Positions 45,001 to 56,762 of a DNA stretch of 64,000 bases are shown one piece after another. The notes under the pieces are model-generated. The model worked only from the letters and a program-made list of their open reading frames with translations. It was not told the origin of the DNA and ran no database searches. The stretch comes from Tetraselmis striata (taxonomy: Eukaryota; Chlorophyta; Chlorodendrophyceae; Chlorodendrales; Chlorodendraceae), in NCBI GenBank assembly GCA_006384855.1, contig VCJN01003421.1:62001-126000 (forward strand), in the 5' to 3' direction. Positions within the stretch are counted from its first letter, which is position 1; the number at the start of each line of letters is the position of its first letter. The translations under genes were made by a program, and so were the position numbers.

Positions 45001-45604
45001 CAAGGGTGCCCCTGGGTGAGGGTGGGGGGTGGGGGCGGGGGCTCACCTCCTCGCGCAGCTTCTCGATTAGCTTTGACCTGGGCGTTGGGATGTAGGACTG
45101 GCGCGCCACGCGCATGCGGGTGTGGTTGTCATCCGGCGGCAGATCCACCAGAGGGTGGGACCCTACTGCAAGTCAGAGAGCGGGGGTGACGTAGGTGGAA
45201 GGGAAACAGGGGAGGGGGTGGATGGGTTAGACACTGCAGTCTGAAAATGTGTCCAATCAGGGCAGTACATATTCAATGGCAAGTTCTCCGGAGAAAGAAA
45301 AACTGCCAGAGGCTGAGGCTGGGCCGAGGGGGGAGGGGGGGGGGGGCGGGGGGGGAGCTCCCGCACCCGCGGGCTCAGCCTCCGCCTCGGCAGGCTGACC
45401 CCCCACGTGCTCGCCGTTTACCGCATCCGTTTTCTGCGCGCCTAGCCGCGTGCAGCGCGCCCAACCTAGTCGGGAGAGCCGCAGGCGGGCCGGAGGCAGC
45501 GACGCCACAGCACAACGTGAGCGTGGCGTGGCGGCGGTGGCGGTGTGCGGCGGGGCCGCTCCGCTCGGGGCAGCCCGGACGCGCTGGGCGATGGGGCGCA
45601 GCAT
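36330..45604 (-). CDS. DUF3754 (TMEM143-like) membrane protein, 20 exons
   Basis: Exons from the start: 45604-45367, 45165-45047, 44948-44887, 44758-44682, 44426-44337, 44188-44078, 43862-43752, 43699-43585, 43466-43383, 42852-42740, 42148-41985, 41038-40919, 40080-39922, 39592-39533, 39407-39366, 39211-39134, 38136-37999, 37656-37480, 36819-36724, 36476-36330. They total 2,301 nt, 766 residues, with every phase matching. The N-terminus is Arg/Ala/Ser-rich and acid-poor, like an organelle transit peptide. DUF3754 marks are YIPTPRSKLIEKLREE, LEDRFLEMTLVLLGKAHFRP, LFGKIELEEPTFHEMLVL, YKDIPVPLWRIVFPFK, a membrane pair (LIAVFGLVAIIL; LVWIVSLLAQAL) and VSFDVKEATAELQRLGLL. Its biochemical role is unknown; animal TMEM143 is mitochondrial. 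The weakest call is the first intron's donor. Confidence 0.88.
37735..37985. repeat. Degenerate TTTAGGG-type repeats in a DUF3754 intron
   Basis: Many variants of GGGTTTAGGGTTT / AGGGTTTGA are scattered over 250 bp. They resemble plant/algal telomere repeats but are interrupted. The last part (ACCCCTAAACCC) faces the other way. Confidence 0.6.
38965..39017 (+). repeat. (AC)n microsatellite
   Basis: About 26 uninterrupted AC units in the 997-bp intron between DUF3754 exons 16 and 17. A shorter (AC)11 lies in the last PAP intron at 34920-34941. Confidence 0.97.
42180..42400. repeat. Degenerate TTTAGGG-type repeats, second cluster
   Basis: GGGGTTTAGGGTTTCAGGTT and later CTTAGGGTTTGGGGG variants lie in the 591-bp intron between DUF3754 exons 10 and 11. 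Smaller patches are at 39717-39750 and 40262-40285, so four introns of this gene carry the motif. Confidence 0.55.
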
Positions 45605-46090
45605 CGCCGCGAACCGCCGGCGCTTGGGCCCAGCCGACTGCCGACCAGGAGAGCGGGCTTGCTTGGCGGAAGTATGCCCGCGGCAGTGGTGCTACTGACA
45701 GGATGCTACTGCGAACACTGTCTACACCGAAAGGTAATGCACAGGTCGCTGTACCGAGGTTGCTGTGAGTCTTTGGACCGGGGGCCACGGTGACGACCTG
45801 ATGGGGCTGCGGCGGCGGTCGATGAGAATGCTGCGCTCGGTGAGAATGCTGCGCTAGCTGTTGCCGAGTGCCGACTGAGACTGAAAAAAGGCGCACCTCG
45901 CGCGACTGCTGATGCAGACTGAGTTCTGACCTGCGCGTGCTGCTCGCCCCGCCGCGCGGCCCCACCATGATTTCACGGGCGGATAAGATAGACGATACTA
46001 TCACGGAACCGTACCTCGAAAGATCCCACTACGCGTAAGTAGTAGCTGGTTGCTTCCTCTCTCCATCCTGCTCATAGCAGTTGCTTCTGC
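45605..46090. promoter_or_regulatory. 5' flank of the DUF3754 gene
   Basis: About 490 bp between the DUF3754 start codon and LINE copy 3. It includes two near-identical CGGTGAGAATGCTGCGCT units (about 45820-45855). No TATA box is evident. This is where the promoter should be, but no element can be named. Confidence 0.3.
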
Positions 46091-46107
46091 AAGACCTTAA
46101 CAAGAGT

Positions 46108-47142
46108 TTTTTTACCTCAGGGCTTTAAACATATGCGCACTACAAACAGGACTAACAACACCTTGTTGTTGCCAGCAAAAGAGAGACGCAAGCATGAAAC
46201 CAAGGTCGAGCAGGAGGCCAGGGAGCCAATATGAACCAAGGAAGAGCCAAGGGAACTACGAAGTCGCCAAGTTGCCATGAACCAAAGGGGGTCAAGGGAA
46301 GCACTGAAGCCAAGTAACGACCAAAAAGACCGAAAGGGGAACATGAAACCAATGCGGACCACCGCCCCGGGGTATAGGGCATTAGCCGCGGCGAGTACGC
46401 TTGCAACCAATGACCCGGGTCATAGCAACACATGCCAACGAGCGACGCGACGCAGGCGCAGGATCACCATCACGTGCCGTGCGCGCGGCCGCGAGCCCGC
46501 CAAGAACGTTGTCTGCATGTGCCATGTTGATGAGCAAGGAGAAACGGCGGCGGCGCCACGCAAACAAGCGCTGGCCGATTTTTTTGGCTGTGTGTGTGTG
46601 GCTAGCTTTCGCGAGCTCCATCAAGAAGGCCTCAGCGTGCGGGGCCAGCGAGCCGAACTCGGAAACGGCGAAAGGAACAAACTAAGCGAAGCATGCCGGC
46701 GGCGTTTCGGACACCCTCGTCATACTTTTGGATTCTGTACATGTGGCGCTCTGCAACCCGCAATGCAATCGTTGGATCCGAGCTTGCTTGACACGCCGAG
46801 GATAGGGGCAATGATGGTATCGACAACAACCGTGTTCCCGCGGATACCGCCATACCCAAAAAGCCCAACATCGGCCGGCCGGCCGGCCGTCGCTGCTCTT
46901 CGGAAGAGAAACAAGCACCGACGGATCCGTGAGGATCTGGACACCCACGCCGAGGGCGGACTTATTCACGTCGTGGCCAAGTGGCAAACGTCGGAAAGGC
47001 CATGTGCCGCCCACTCGTGTGCGGCGTGCGTGATTGGAGTCGCCCCCAGAGCAACGCGCCACGTGATCAGCGTACGCAACCGCCCACGCCGAAGGAGTGA
47101 ATTCCACGCCAACTTACTCAAAACGGGACCTTAAACGACACC
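46108..47142 (-). mobile_element. LINE with RLE endonuclease, copy 3 (5'-truncated)
   Basis: A third copy of the same LINE (1,035 bp). The flanking 17-mers AAGACCTTAACAAGAGT (46091-46107) and AAGACCTTAACACGAGT (47143-47159) differ at one base and are the TSD. Seven T at the left, just inside the TSD, are the A tail of the minus-strand element. The coding part matches copies 1 and 2 but has several small indels and frame changes (for example extra bases near 46690, 46740 and 46880). It is therefore the oldest or least constrained of the three. Confidence 0.85.
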
Positions 47143-47246
47143 AAGACCTTAACACGAGTCTTCCTACTATAAGACGCGATCTACCATACCAGTGTGAGTT
47201 TTGCAATGCCAACAGAAAAAAATCCACAATTGCGATCTATTCTTCC

Positions 47247-47420
47247 CGCCTCCGGCCCGCCGGGACCGAACTGGCAACAGTAAAACCCTTGCAACGTCTC
47301 TCCGCCGACGGCCGTTTAGGCAGCAATCCAGTTTTAGTCAAAGAGCAAATTGCCGAAGCATTCTGCAAGACTAATTCAAGGCCACTGATAGATTTCCAAC
47401 ACGGTTGAATCACGATCTAC
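47247..47420 (+). repeat. Dispersed repeat A, copy 3
   Basis: Shares GACGGCCGTTTAGGCAGCAA, AGCAAATTGCCGAAGCATTC and GATTTCCAACACGGTTG with copies at 819 and 30801. It starts about 90 bp outside the TSD of LINE copy 3. Confidence 0.75.
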
Positions 47421-47459
47421 TATACATGCTGTATAGTTACATTAGCTAGCTGCAAAAGG

Positions 47460-48740
47460 CGATCAGGAAATCACCCGAAAAGGCAATACGAAACGTCCAC
47501 TACAACCATTGCAAGGTAGTGGAAACAACACCATCAGAATGGGGTGCGAGATGAGCACGGGCAGGCGCATCAAACTTGGCCGTATGCACTTCAGCATAGA
47601 GAATGCTGCCCAAGGTACCATGCACGCAAGCAGAGACTCGCTGCGGCAACCCCCGCCGCATGCGCGACAGGTGATGGCATAATTCAGCGGGATGGCTTGC
47701 GACAACGTTCCGAAGAGCCTGGACGGACTGACCACGAAGGAAGCATATCAAGTCGGGGCGGAAGGACCGCAAGGGAAATTGCGCACAACAAGCAACATCG
47801 CGACGATGTAGACCACCGTCAAAGCGGATTTTCCGACGCGGCCGCGGTCCTCACCCAGAATAGGGTAGTAGCGGTAAGCACTCTGCACCGGGGCACAAGA
47901 CGCCCGGTCCGCCGCCATCGTGTTGTGCTCCGCCTCAGTCGCCGCGATCGTCCCCGGGGTTCAAGAGCGGGGGTCGTTGCCCCAAATGGGGCCAGTGGAG
48001 GACACGCACGCGAAATCGATCATGTAATCGCACGCTGGAGAGCACGCCCCCCCCTCCCCGCCCCCCACCCTACCAGCGTCAAATCTGACGGCCGCGAGCG
48101 TTTTGCTAGGCGCAGCCCACTTGTCTCAAGGGTCAAGTCGCCGACTCCCGAGCGGTCCCGGTCGAGCACCGTCCCCCGCTTCAATCGCCACATAAGCCCA
48201 CATATTTTCATGCATGCGGTGCTTGTAGTTCGCGACGGGGCAGATGGGCAGATGATCCACGACAAAATCCGTAGTGTTCCGGTTCGAGGCATCCGTAGAG
48301 CGAAGCCATGAGGAGTCAATACCACACGTGGGGCCACGGCATGTGACAAGCGCGGAACCCCGCGCAGGCGAAAGGCCCAGCACCAGCGCAGCGGCGGCCG
48401 AAGATGCAGCATGCGGAATCTTGCGGGCTGACTCGTGATCCGACTTGAAAAGCGATAGGGAGCCCGGCCCGCACGCGTTTTACAAAGCGCAGGGTATCAA
48501 GTCGCAAGGCCGTGGCACCCGTAGCTGGAAGCCAAGAGCGAGGGCCACGAAGTCACGAAAGGGAATCGCACGCCTGAGGTGGTGTTGGACAACCGCCATG
48601 GTTGTGGGTTGATCATCCGAGCCAATACCCGTACCCATACCCGCGGGTGGAGATGTAGTACCGCCTTGCTGCGGTTCTAGTCGGGAAGTAGTAGTTGCCG
48701 CTGACGGAGGGGGTGCCACTAATTCGCGGGGCGACGGTAT
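47460..48740 (-). pseudogene. Unassigned coding relic
   Basis: Minus-strand open pieces include FRDFVALALGFQLRVPRP (about 48550), SALVTCRGPTCGIDSSWLRS and HRMHENMWAYVAIEAGDG (48126-48383), and SVQALRNVVASHPAELCHHL (about 47700). Composition suggests one former protein in several frames, probably of a mobile element. No reverse transcriptase, transposase or other motif is recognised. Confidence 0.3.
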
Positions 48741-49204
48741 CTTGACAGCGACAGATGCGCACGTAGTAATGGTATTAGCAGTATACTCGTACCACCGATA
48801 TAGGAAGCGATTGCTTGCTGGGCATGTACTGGTCCGAGTTACAAAAAACTACAGGTCCTTCTTGGCATACCATACCTAGGCCAGTCGAGTCTGGTTCGCC
48901 AAAAAGGTCGCGCAAGCTGTTTCATACGCGGTCAAGAGCCGGAATTGGCAGCGGTTTAGTTAAAGCGTGGAGGGAAAACGGAGTCAGGGGGGGGGGGGGG
49001 GGGGGGGGGCTGTTTGTAACAAAGCGAAATTGGAACGAAGATGGCAGGCTCATCTGTTGCGGCTGCTATTATGTCTACTCGTGCTGTTGCACACGAACGG
49101 GCGCCGCGCCGGGTGAACTCGTATACCACTTAGCGGCACATGCAGCCGGAAAAGCGGTTAGGAAAGGAGGAAACCCCTTATATGAAGTAACTTGACAGTT
49201 GAAT

Positions 49205-49572
49205 CAGCGATGCGTCGATGTTTTAGTACCATTTACCAGCAACGAGTAGCGAGTACCAGTGGCGTGTAGCGAGTACCAGTGGCGAGTACCGAGTATAGCC
49301 AGTACGAGTAGCGAGTAGCCAGTAGCGAGCACCAGTAGCGAGTACCGACCCTGCGCGCTGCGCGCTCATAGCCTTCCAGCCGTGAGATCGTAATCGGACG
49401 GCTGTGTAATTAAGGACCGTGGGTGGGTGGGCGGGGTGGGTGGATTATAGTACTTAGTAGTACATGCCAGTAGATAAGCGCTTTAGTCATGCACCTATAG
49501 GCCCGATCCGCTGCACTATCCGGGTACCCGTACGGCAATAAAGCTTACCGCCGAAAAATCGACGCTTCGCTG
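49205..49572. mobile_element. Insertion within the YR-B terminal repeat
   Basis: Interrupts the repeat after AGGAAACCCCTTATA; the sequence resumes with TAAACTAGCTTAGATC. The ends form an imperfect inverted repeat (CAGCGATGCGTCGAT at 49205; complement of CAGCGAAGCGTCGAT at 49572). The inside is a degenerate array of CGAGTACCAGTAGCGAGTA. About 20 bp to the left of 49205 also lack a counterpart, so the true left boundary may be near 49184. Confidence 0.5.
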
Positions 49573-50156
49573 GATAAACTAGCTTAGATCATTTCAAGTT
49601 GAGTCTTGCTTTGCCAGGGAAGAGCGGGCGAAGAGAGCGGAAGATTGACGAAGCAAGAGTAGCGCCGTGTCTCGAAGGTGACACCGGAAGGGCCACTGTT
49701 GTTAAGTCGTGTTGAACTTGGAAGTGGCGGAGTAGGGGCGCGATGTGGCCGAAGGAGAACCACGCGCCATGCGGTGCTGAATATGGGAGGACGTTGGGGT
49801 CGATGTAGTCCACAACGACGACGTCGGAGATGGTTGCCCACCCGCCTTGGTGGCGGATGCTGTGGGACAGCCGGACTCCGATGGAGTTTGCAGCAAAAGC
49901 TGCACCCTTGAGAAGGATGTGAGAGGTCGAGGAAGTGCAGGCAAGGGGCTGCACCGACTACGAGACGGATGGCCGTAAAGAGGCAATTATACATCGTAGC
50001 GGCAGTCCACAATTTGGACTGCTCGCTCGGGGTGATCGCCTAGAAGTTTGTCTTGGCCAATATAATAGGGACCAGGGGGGGGGGGGGGGGGGGGGGAGGA
50101 GATTAGACGTTGTCGATGAAGCGGTGCATGCGATGAGCGACACGGGGGTGCTCCTA

Positions 50157-51460
50157 CACGGCGCACCCGCACGCGGTCTTTAAAACCGGCGATATAGTGC
50201 GCGTACGGTGTCTCATGTGCCCGTACAAGGACCACCCCATCCTACCCCCGCCCGAATATCATTCGGGCCCGAATCGGCCACTAGCAGCAGTGCACACGAC
50301 GTGAACGAGAACCTCTAGACCACCACTTATGGGCCATTATGTTGGGCTAGGGGTGGTATATGGGCCGAGTCGTTTCGGATTTGGTGAGTAGCGGGTGAAG
50401 AAATAATAAAGAATCGTACGATTCATCCCGTGTCTCACCTCAGCCCGATAACCGTATTTCCGCTGTATTTTTTAGATTATCACAGCTACCCGTCCCTCCA
50501 TCGGCTCCCGGTGCACCTACAAGCAGACGAATCGACCCATATCGGTCTCTATCACTAGCATATGGGTGTAGTGGCCTTCGGTAGGCGTGGCTGGGTAAAT
50601 GGTTGGCGCGTCGATCACAGACTCATCTACGGGTGGCAGTTGACCGGTCTCCCATTCAGCCCGTTTACATTATATCGGCTCAAAAATACGGAGGAGATGG
50701 GGCACCGCGCACCGACCACCTCATGGGCCACTCATGGGCTTTGCCGCACCCCTGGGAGCTAGGCCATGGGACGGTACATGTGCGGCGGGCTAACTAGTAA
50801 CATGCAAGTGGCAGGGGATGCCTATATGCGGGAGGGGGTCGAAAGCGCGAAATAAAAATCCGGGTCGGTCGGGCCCATAGCTAGGGCTTGCATCAACTGA
50901 GATTGACCGCACACTGACCAGAGTGACCGCCAATGGGCGTCACCCCGGCGTATGGGCCTCTTCTAGTGCTCATACGATCGATAAGCAGAGAGCTGCCTCA
51001 GCCGCCCCCACGGGAGGGCTTGAGGCCATGGGTGTTTTTTTTTCCGAAAACGCGGGTTCCAAGATCGGATATTTCTTGAATTGGGGGCACATGGGGCACC
51101 GTCCCGCCTGTAGCCCCCGACCTCTAGCTCATTTTTCTATAGCATCCCGAGGAGATAGGCTATGGACCTATCCTATTTCCAGGGCGGGTGGTGCCCGTTT
51201 GACTCGCTCGGGCATGAGGCCGTAAGCCCCCCCCCCCCCCCCTCCCCCTCCGTGAGCCGAACGGGCAATGCCCGCCCGTAGTCCGTAATTGCGGCCGGCA
51301 TGACGAGGCCGTTCTCGCGCAATGCTATGCAGCACACTACGAGCGGAATATATTGGGAAATAAGCGATAAACACGATACACTACTATTCTAGAGTGCTAA
51401 CGTACCGCAAAATGTATATCTTGCTATATCTCCGATTAGGCACCCTATGGGTGCGCCGTG
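50157..51460. mobile_element. TA-flanked TIR transposon inserted in YR element B
   Basis: CACGGCGCACCC at 50157-50168 and its complement at 51449-51460 are 12-bp perfect TIRs, with TA on both sides (50155-50156 and 51461-51462). Comparison with the same place in YR element A (about 54860-54890) shows an uninterrupted site there, so this is a true insertion with TA duplication, as in Tc1/mariner elements. The 1,304-bp inside has no transposase and is non-autonomous. It includes C/G runs at 51230-51242. Confidence 0.75.
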
Positions 51461-54399
51461 TACATACGGGAAGGAGTCATACACGTAGGTCGCCGGGCCC
51501 ACGCCGGCCGGCACGGCTCTTCTTGCGGTACACATGCAGGGTGATGTTGTCGGAGTCGACATGCACGTCCCGCACTCAATATGACAAATCCAGTAAGGCC
51601 CCAAAGCAAAAAAAAACAAGTTGACGACCGCGGCCACGAGGGCTCAGAAGTCTTACTTTTACTATGGCGGAAACATACAACTCGGCACGCTCGACGAAAG
51701 AGTAAGCGGCGCATCAGCGCATGCAATCAATGCGCAAAGCAACAGCCGCCATTCGGCGTTGCCTGAGTAGCATGCCACGACGTGCGGCGGTGGGGTGTAG
51801 GCTATTGTCCTTATCGGTGGGGTCCAGGTTGTGCATATCGAAGATGATTATATTGATGACATACATGCATAGGGTTGCAACGATTTAGTCCCAGTGTGGA
51901 GCCCCGCTCACCGATATCCGAGCGACATACATAACAATGGTAGCAACAGTCGCCTCCAACGGGCTGAGTCGTGACAGACCTCGGCGAAGTGCGACTACAC
52001 AACTTGCCGGCGTACCTCCGTATACATAGTGTGGCAAGGGAGCGAGCTTGAGAGGAGATCGAGTGACTGTGCGCTGCCCCAGCTCATCCGAGCCGAGCGC
52101 ATCATGTAGACGACACGCCTAGAGCGAAGCCGCGCGCCCAAGGGGCGAGCGCTTCTGGCTCGTCAATCACGAAAGTTCGACATTTGGCCGACGGGGTAGT
52201 AGGGGGACGGCCCGTACTTTAGCAAATATTCGGCCGCGGGCGTAATGTTGCCGGTAGTTAAACGATAACTATTGGACGGGTTAATTGGGGAATAGTGCGA
52301 TTGATGAGGGGCAATGTTCAATAAGTAGGGCGGCCCGCCCTGCTGCGCGCCCCTACTCACGCTCGTAAAACATGTCTAGCACGTAACGTACACGCGCGAA
52401 TACGCGAATGTCGTTGCGATCCACTTGTAACCCGTACAGTAACAATCGACGGACGCAGTAATGAAATGTTGGTAAGGGAGACGAGATGTTGAACCGTCAT
52501 ACGTGCAGATGTGCGGGTGGTTGAGCCGCACTCAGCTATGGTTGATATATAAGACGCACCGCACCAAGAAAAAATATAAATGAAGTGTCGTTGATAGCGA
52601 CAGGGAAGTGTGGTCCGGACACCGAGGCGCTCATCCCATGGACGAGCGGCCAGGGTCCGCCGTACGGCGGTCACCGAAAGGTGACCTCGCAAAGCGCCAA
52701 CGGCTCCGACGGAAGGCGGTCCACGCCATCACTCGTGCTCACCTTTGCGTCTACGTCCCCGACCGCCACCGCGCCCGCGACCTGCGAGCGTCGCTCCATA
52801 CGAGCAATACCGGCGGCCTTGGCGTTGCTGGAGATGGTCGCGTCGAAGACCCGACGCTAGTAGTCGCGCATCATGTCTCCTAAAACCGCAGACGAGCCCA
52901 AATCCTCCGCTGCGGGCTGAAATTGCTGAGCCCGCAGCACATAATCCAACACACCCCTGGCCTCCGTGCACACGCTTGATCTCGTTAAGCCTCCGCAAGA
53001 AGGCTAGACGAAAACGAAACGCCTTTGTCGATGGCCTGAGCGTTGTGCCGAGAGCGCGCCAGGTAAGGGATGAAGTCTTGATTAGTAGTTGGAAACGCAG
53101 TGTAGCAACTCGTCACAAAGGGAGCGGATGTGTGAGCCCCGAAACAAGCGTCATCCAAATGTACTCCCCATGGCGGGCCGGCAGACACCGGTCACCCCGC
53201 TTGAGGTAGTCGTTCTTTAGGTCGGTACGCGGAGGGAAATCCGTCCCATGCACCCGGTTGACCGGTCGAACGTCCTCGTAACCGGGCTCAGCTCTTTGCA
53301 GTAGCTTTGACCCCGCGACGCGTAGTCGTCCTCGTAACGACTTGCGGATTTTGCTCCGACATGGCCGCACTGGGCTGGCTCTAGCAAGTCGGGGCGCGCC
53401 GCGGGTCCCCCGCTGCATGTAGTCGGTTGTCGGCTGTCGACGCGCTGCCCGGTTCCAGAGCCATGCATGCAAGTGCTCCGTCTCCATTGACATCACGTTT
53501 ACGAGCGTTTACGAGAGTCCATTGGGCGAATAACGACAATGACAACTTGAGCAACAATGTATACTAGGCATGCGCATGTCTACTTGAAGCGACTCAAGCG
53601 ACGGCGGTCCGCGTCGGCGTCGGCGTCGACTCAACGACGGGGTCTTCTCCGGCATCTGGCGACATGGTGACGCATGGACGTACGAATAAGAATTATACAC
53701 ACTACGAATGGTTAGCCGTGACGAGCCGGGTGTGATCTTGAAACAAACTGTGAACTTGCCCGCAACATGTTACGGGACAACATCTATCTCTCAATAACCC
53801 AAAACCTAGTCGCTAATCGATGTGTGCAACACATCGAAACGGGAAGATGGCATACATGCTCAGTGTTGCCGCGGCTTTTATGTCTACTCGTGATGCACAC
53901 AAACGGGCGCAGCAATGCGGGTGAACTAGTAATCGTACCACTTTGCAACACATGAAGCGGCAGCGATTAAGCGGTAGTTAGGAAGGGAGAAAACCCCAAT
54001 TACCTCATTATTATCTAGTTTAGATCATTTCAAAGTTGACTCTAGTCTTGCCAAAAGGTCGGGCAGGCTGTTTTACACGGTCAAGAGCCGAAATTGGCAG
54101 GAAGGAAAAGTGAAAAGCGTGGAGGGAAAACAGAGTCAGGGAGGGCGTTGCGTGTAACGCAGCGAAAACTTGAAGATGTCAGGCTCAACTGTTATGGCTG
54201 CTTTTATGTCTACTCGTGCTGCACCCAAAAAGGGCGCAATGACAGGCAGATGCCTAGTTCCCGTACCACTGAGCCGCACTTGTAGCTGATAAGCGGTTAA
54301 TTAGGTCAAGCAAGGGAGGAAACCCCATAAACTAGTTTAGATCATTTCAAAGTTGACTCTGGTTTTGCCAGTCATGAGCGAACGGAGAGAGCGGTGAAT

Positions 54400-55700
54400 T
54401 GACGGAGAAGGGGTAGCGCCAGGTCATGAAGGAGGCACCGCGAAGACGCCCCCGCTGCGGAGTCCTATTGGACTTGGAAGTGGCGTAGGGGGGCGATGTG
54501 GCCAAAGAAGAACCATGCGCCAGGTGAAGGAAGAACGTTGGGGTCGATGTAGTCCAGAACGACGTCGGAGTTAGTGGCCCAGCCGCCTTGGTAGCGAATG
54601 CGGGACAATGGAACTCCGACGGCATTGGCAGTAGACGCTGCTCCCTCTCGAAGGCTGTGTGAGGTCTAGGAAGTGCCGGCGGGAGGGGCAGCACCGACAA
54701 GACGGACGGTTGTAGACAACCAGTCCGACATGGTAGCGGCGGTCCAAGACTTAAATTGCTTGCTTGGGGTGGCCGCCCATAAGTTTGTTTCTGCCAAGGA
54801 AACAGTAACCAGGGGAACAGACTGTACGTTGTCGATGAAGTGGTGCATGAGGCGTGCAACTCGGGGGTGTTCTGACACCGGAAACGAAGGAGAAGCACGC
54901 GCAGGTCGTCGGGTCCCCGTGACCAGCGTCCTCGGGACCAGCGCGCGACCTTTCTCACGGTACACCTGCAGGGTAATGTTATAATCGTCGACATGCACAT
55001 CCCGCTCTCGGCAGGACACGCCAGTAATTCCCCTGGCAAAGAACATGAAATTGACAACCGAGGCCATGAGGGCTCGGAAGTCGTGCTGGTACTCTGTGGT
55101 GAGAGCTGACATAATTAACTCGACCTTCGCGATGAATCTGTAAGCTACATCAGCAGGTAGAGGAACTCGCAAAGGGGCGGCCTCCAGACGGCGCTGCCGC
55201 AACATCAGCCCACGTCTAGCTGCAGTTTGGTGTAGGCTGTCCTTGGCGATTGGGTCGAGGTTGTGCAGCTCGAAGAACGTGTTGATTGCATACATGTAGG
55301 CTTGCAGTGACTTAGCTCCAATGTGTCCTCGCTCACCAATCCATGCAACGTATTGGGCGACAGTAGCAGTAGGCGCCTCGAGCGGGCTGATATTCTCGGA
55401 GTTGTGGCAGAACTCCGATCCGCGAACTGAGACAGTCTGTTGGCGTAGCTCTTGAGTGTCTGAGCCGTAAGGGAGCTGGAGAGCATGTCGAGCGTCCGCT
55501 GTCCTAACTCGTCGGAACCGAAAGCATCCTGTAGTCGAGATCGCAGTGAAGCCCAAGGAGCGACAGCCTCAGGCTCGTCAATTACGTAAGTGCGTCTTTT
55601 TACCGATAGAGTACCAGGGGGGCGACTACTGTGTGCAAAGTACTCGGCATCAGCGGTTAGGTTCCCGGCGGTTGGCCGGTAGTTGCTGGACGGGTTTGCA
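54400..55700 (-). pseudogene. Tyrosine recombinase region of YR element A
   Basis: Recognised parts: a SAM-like core-binding domain (TATVAQYVAWIGERGHIGAK, YMYAINTFFELHNL), the start of the catalytic domain (FFARGITGVSCRERDVHVDD with YNITLQVYREKGRA), and near the end YQGGWATNSDVVLDYIDPNV and AWFFFGHIAP, the usual H/R-G-GW-S-YI region before the nucleophile. Related sequence lies in element B. Such enzymes join element circles to a target by DNA breaking and rejoining. Treated here as a fossil. Confidence 0.7.
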
Positions 55701-56405
55701 GTAGCACCAGTAATCCGGGTTTGCGGGGCTAGGTTAAGGTAAGAGGGCCGCCCCGCGCGCCGTTCGCGCTCATCGTAGCGCATGTCACGCGCGTAACGTA
55801 CACGCGCCAAGCTTGTGAACCTCGTTGCGAACCGGTTGTAACACGCAGTGTGACAACCGACGGACGCAGTGACGAAATGGTACGGTAGGCGGTGGGTTGA
55901 GCCGCCATGTGCATGTGTGCGGATGGTTGAGCCGCACTTGGATGTAGCTGTAAGAAGCACCGCACCGAGGAAGGTGTAAATGAAGTCTGTAAGGTGGGGG
56001 GGAGGGGGGGGGGGGGGGGGTCAGGTCCTGACACATGGCGCTCATCCCACCGTTGAGCTGCAAGGGCGCGCTTTGCGGCGGTCACTGAAAGGTGGCCTCG
56101 CAAAGCTCAAGCAGCTCCGACGAAAGGCGCCACACACCGTCATCACTCGTGCTCACCTTCGCGGCCACGCCCACGTCCACCGCCACGCCCTCGTCCACGC
56201 CCGCGTCCTGCAGCTGCTGCCGCTACCCGAGAAGTAGCGGTTGCTTTTGCGCTGCTCCCCACGGTCGCCTCGAAGACGCGACGCTCGTAGTCCCTCATGA
56301 CGTCCCCAAAAATCGCGGAACCCAGATGCTCAGAAGCATGCTGAAAGTGCTAGGCTCGCAGCACGTCCACAACACCTTGGTCACCGTGCACACGCTTGAC
56401 CTCAT

Positions 56406-56762
56406 TTAGCCTCCGTAGGAAACGAAGGCCAAACGAAAGCGGAACGCCTTGTCGATGGCTTCGGCGTGGTTCCGAGCTCTCGCGAGGTAGTGGGTGAAGT
56501 CCCGACTGGCAGCAGGGACGTAGGGCAACATCTCGTCGACAGCCACGAAAAGTGCGGCCATGTGGGCGCTGAAACACGACATCCATAGATACTCGTGGGC
56601 CGCCGGCAGACGCCGGTCATCCTGCTTGAGGAACTCGTTCGTTAGGTCGGTGCTTAGGGGGAAGAGTCCAGGCACTCGGCTGACCGGTCGAATGGCCTCG
56701 TAACCAGACTCTGCTCGCTGCAGTAGCTCCGGCACCGCGAGGTAGTCATCCTCGTCACTCAC
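56406..56762 (-). pseudogene. Gag-like upstream reading region of YR element A
   Basis: Open for 118 codons (MSDEDDYLAVPELLQRAESG, VDEMLPYVPAASRDFTHYLA, EAIDKAFRFRL). A homologous stretch lies in element B at about 53,000-53,300. Its position ahead of the recombinase and helical, soluble character suggest a nucleic-acid-binding or gag-like role, but no zinc knuckle or capsid motif is visible, so the label is positional. Confidence 0.4.

Larger units (their letters stand above)
49037..54054 (-). mobile_element. Tyrosine-recombinase (YR) element B
   Basis: A fossil element on the minus strand, framed by direct repeats of about 200 bp (49037-49615, itself interrupted, and 53843-54054). Parts follow the order of element A: an upstream gag-like reading region (about 52,650-53,500), then a tyrosine recombinase region (about 49,600-52,350). 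The recombinase is recognised by GGWATISDVVVVDYIDPNVL and AWFSFGHIAP near its end. No reverse transcriptase was seen. The element is broken (several breaks) and carries two insertions (49205-49572 and 50157-51460). It is clearly older or more decayed than element A. Confidence 0.65.

Noticed and set aside
45375-46004. A 209-codon minus-strand frame over the start of the DUF3754 gene.
   Set aside because: Runs in a different frame through exon 1 and the first intron; no signal or domain, a shadow of the real first exon.
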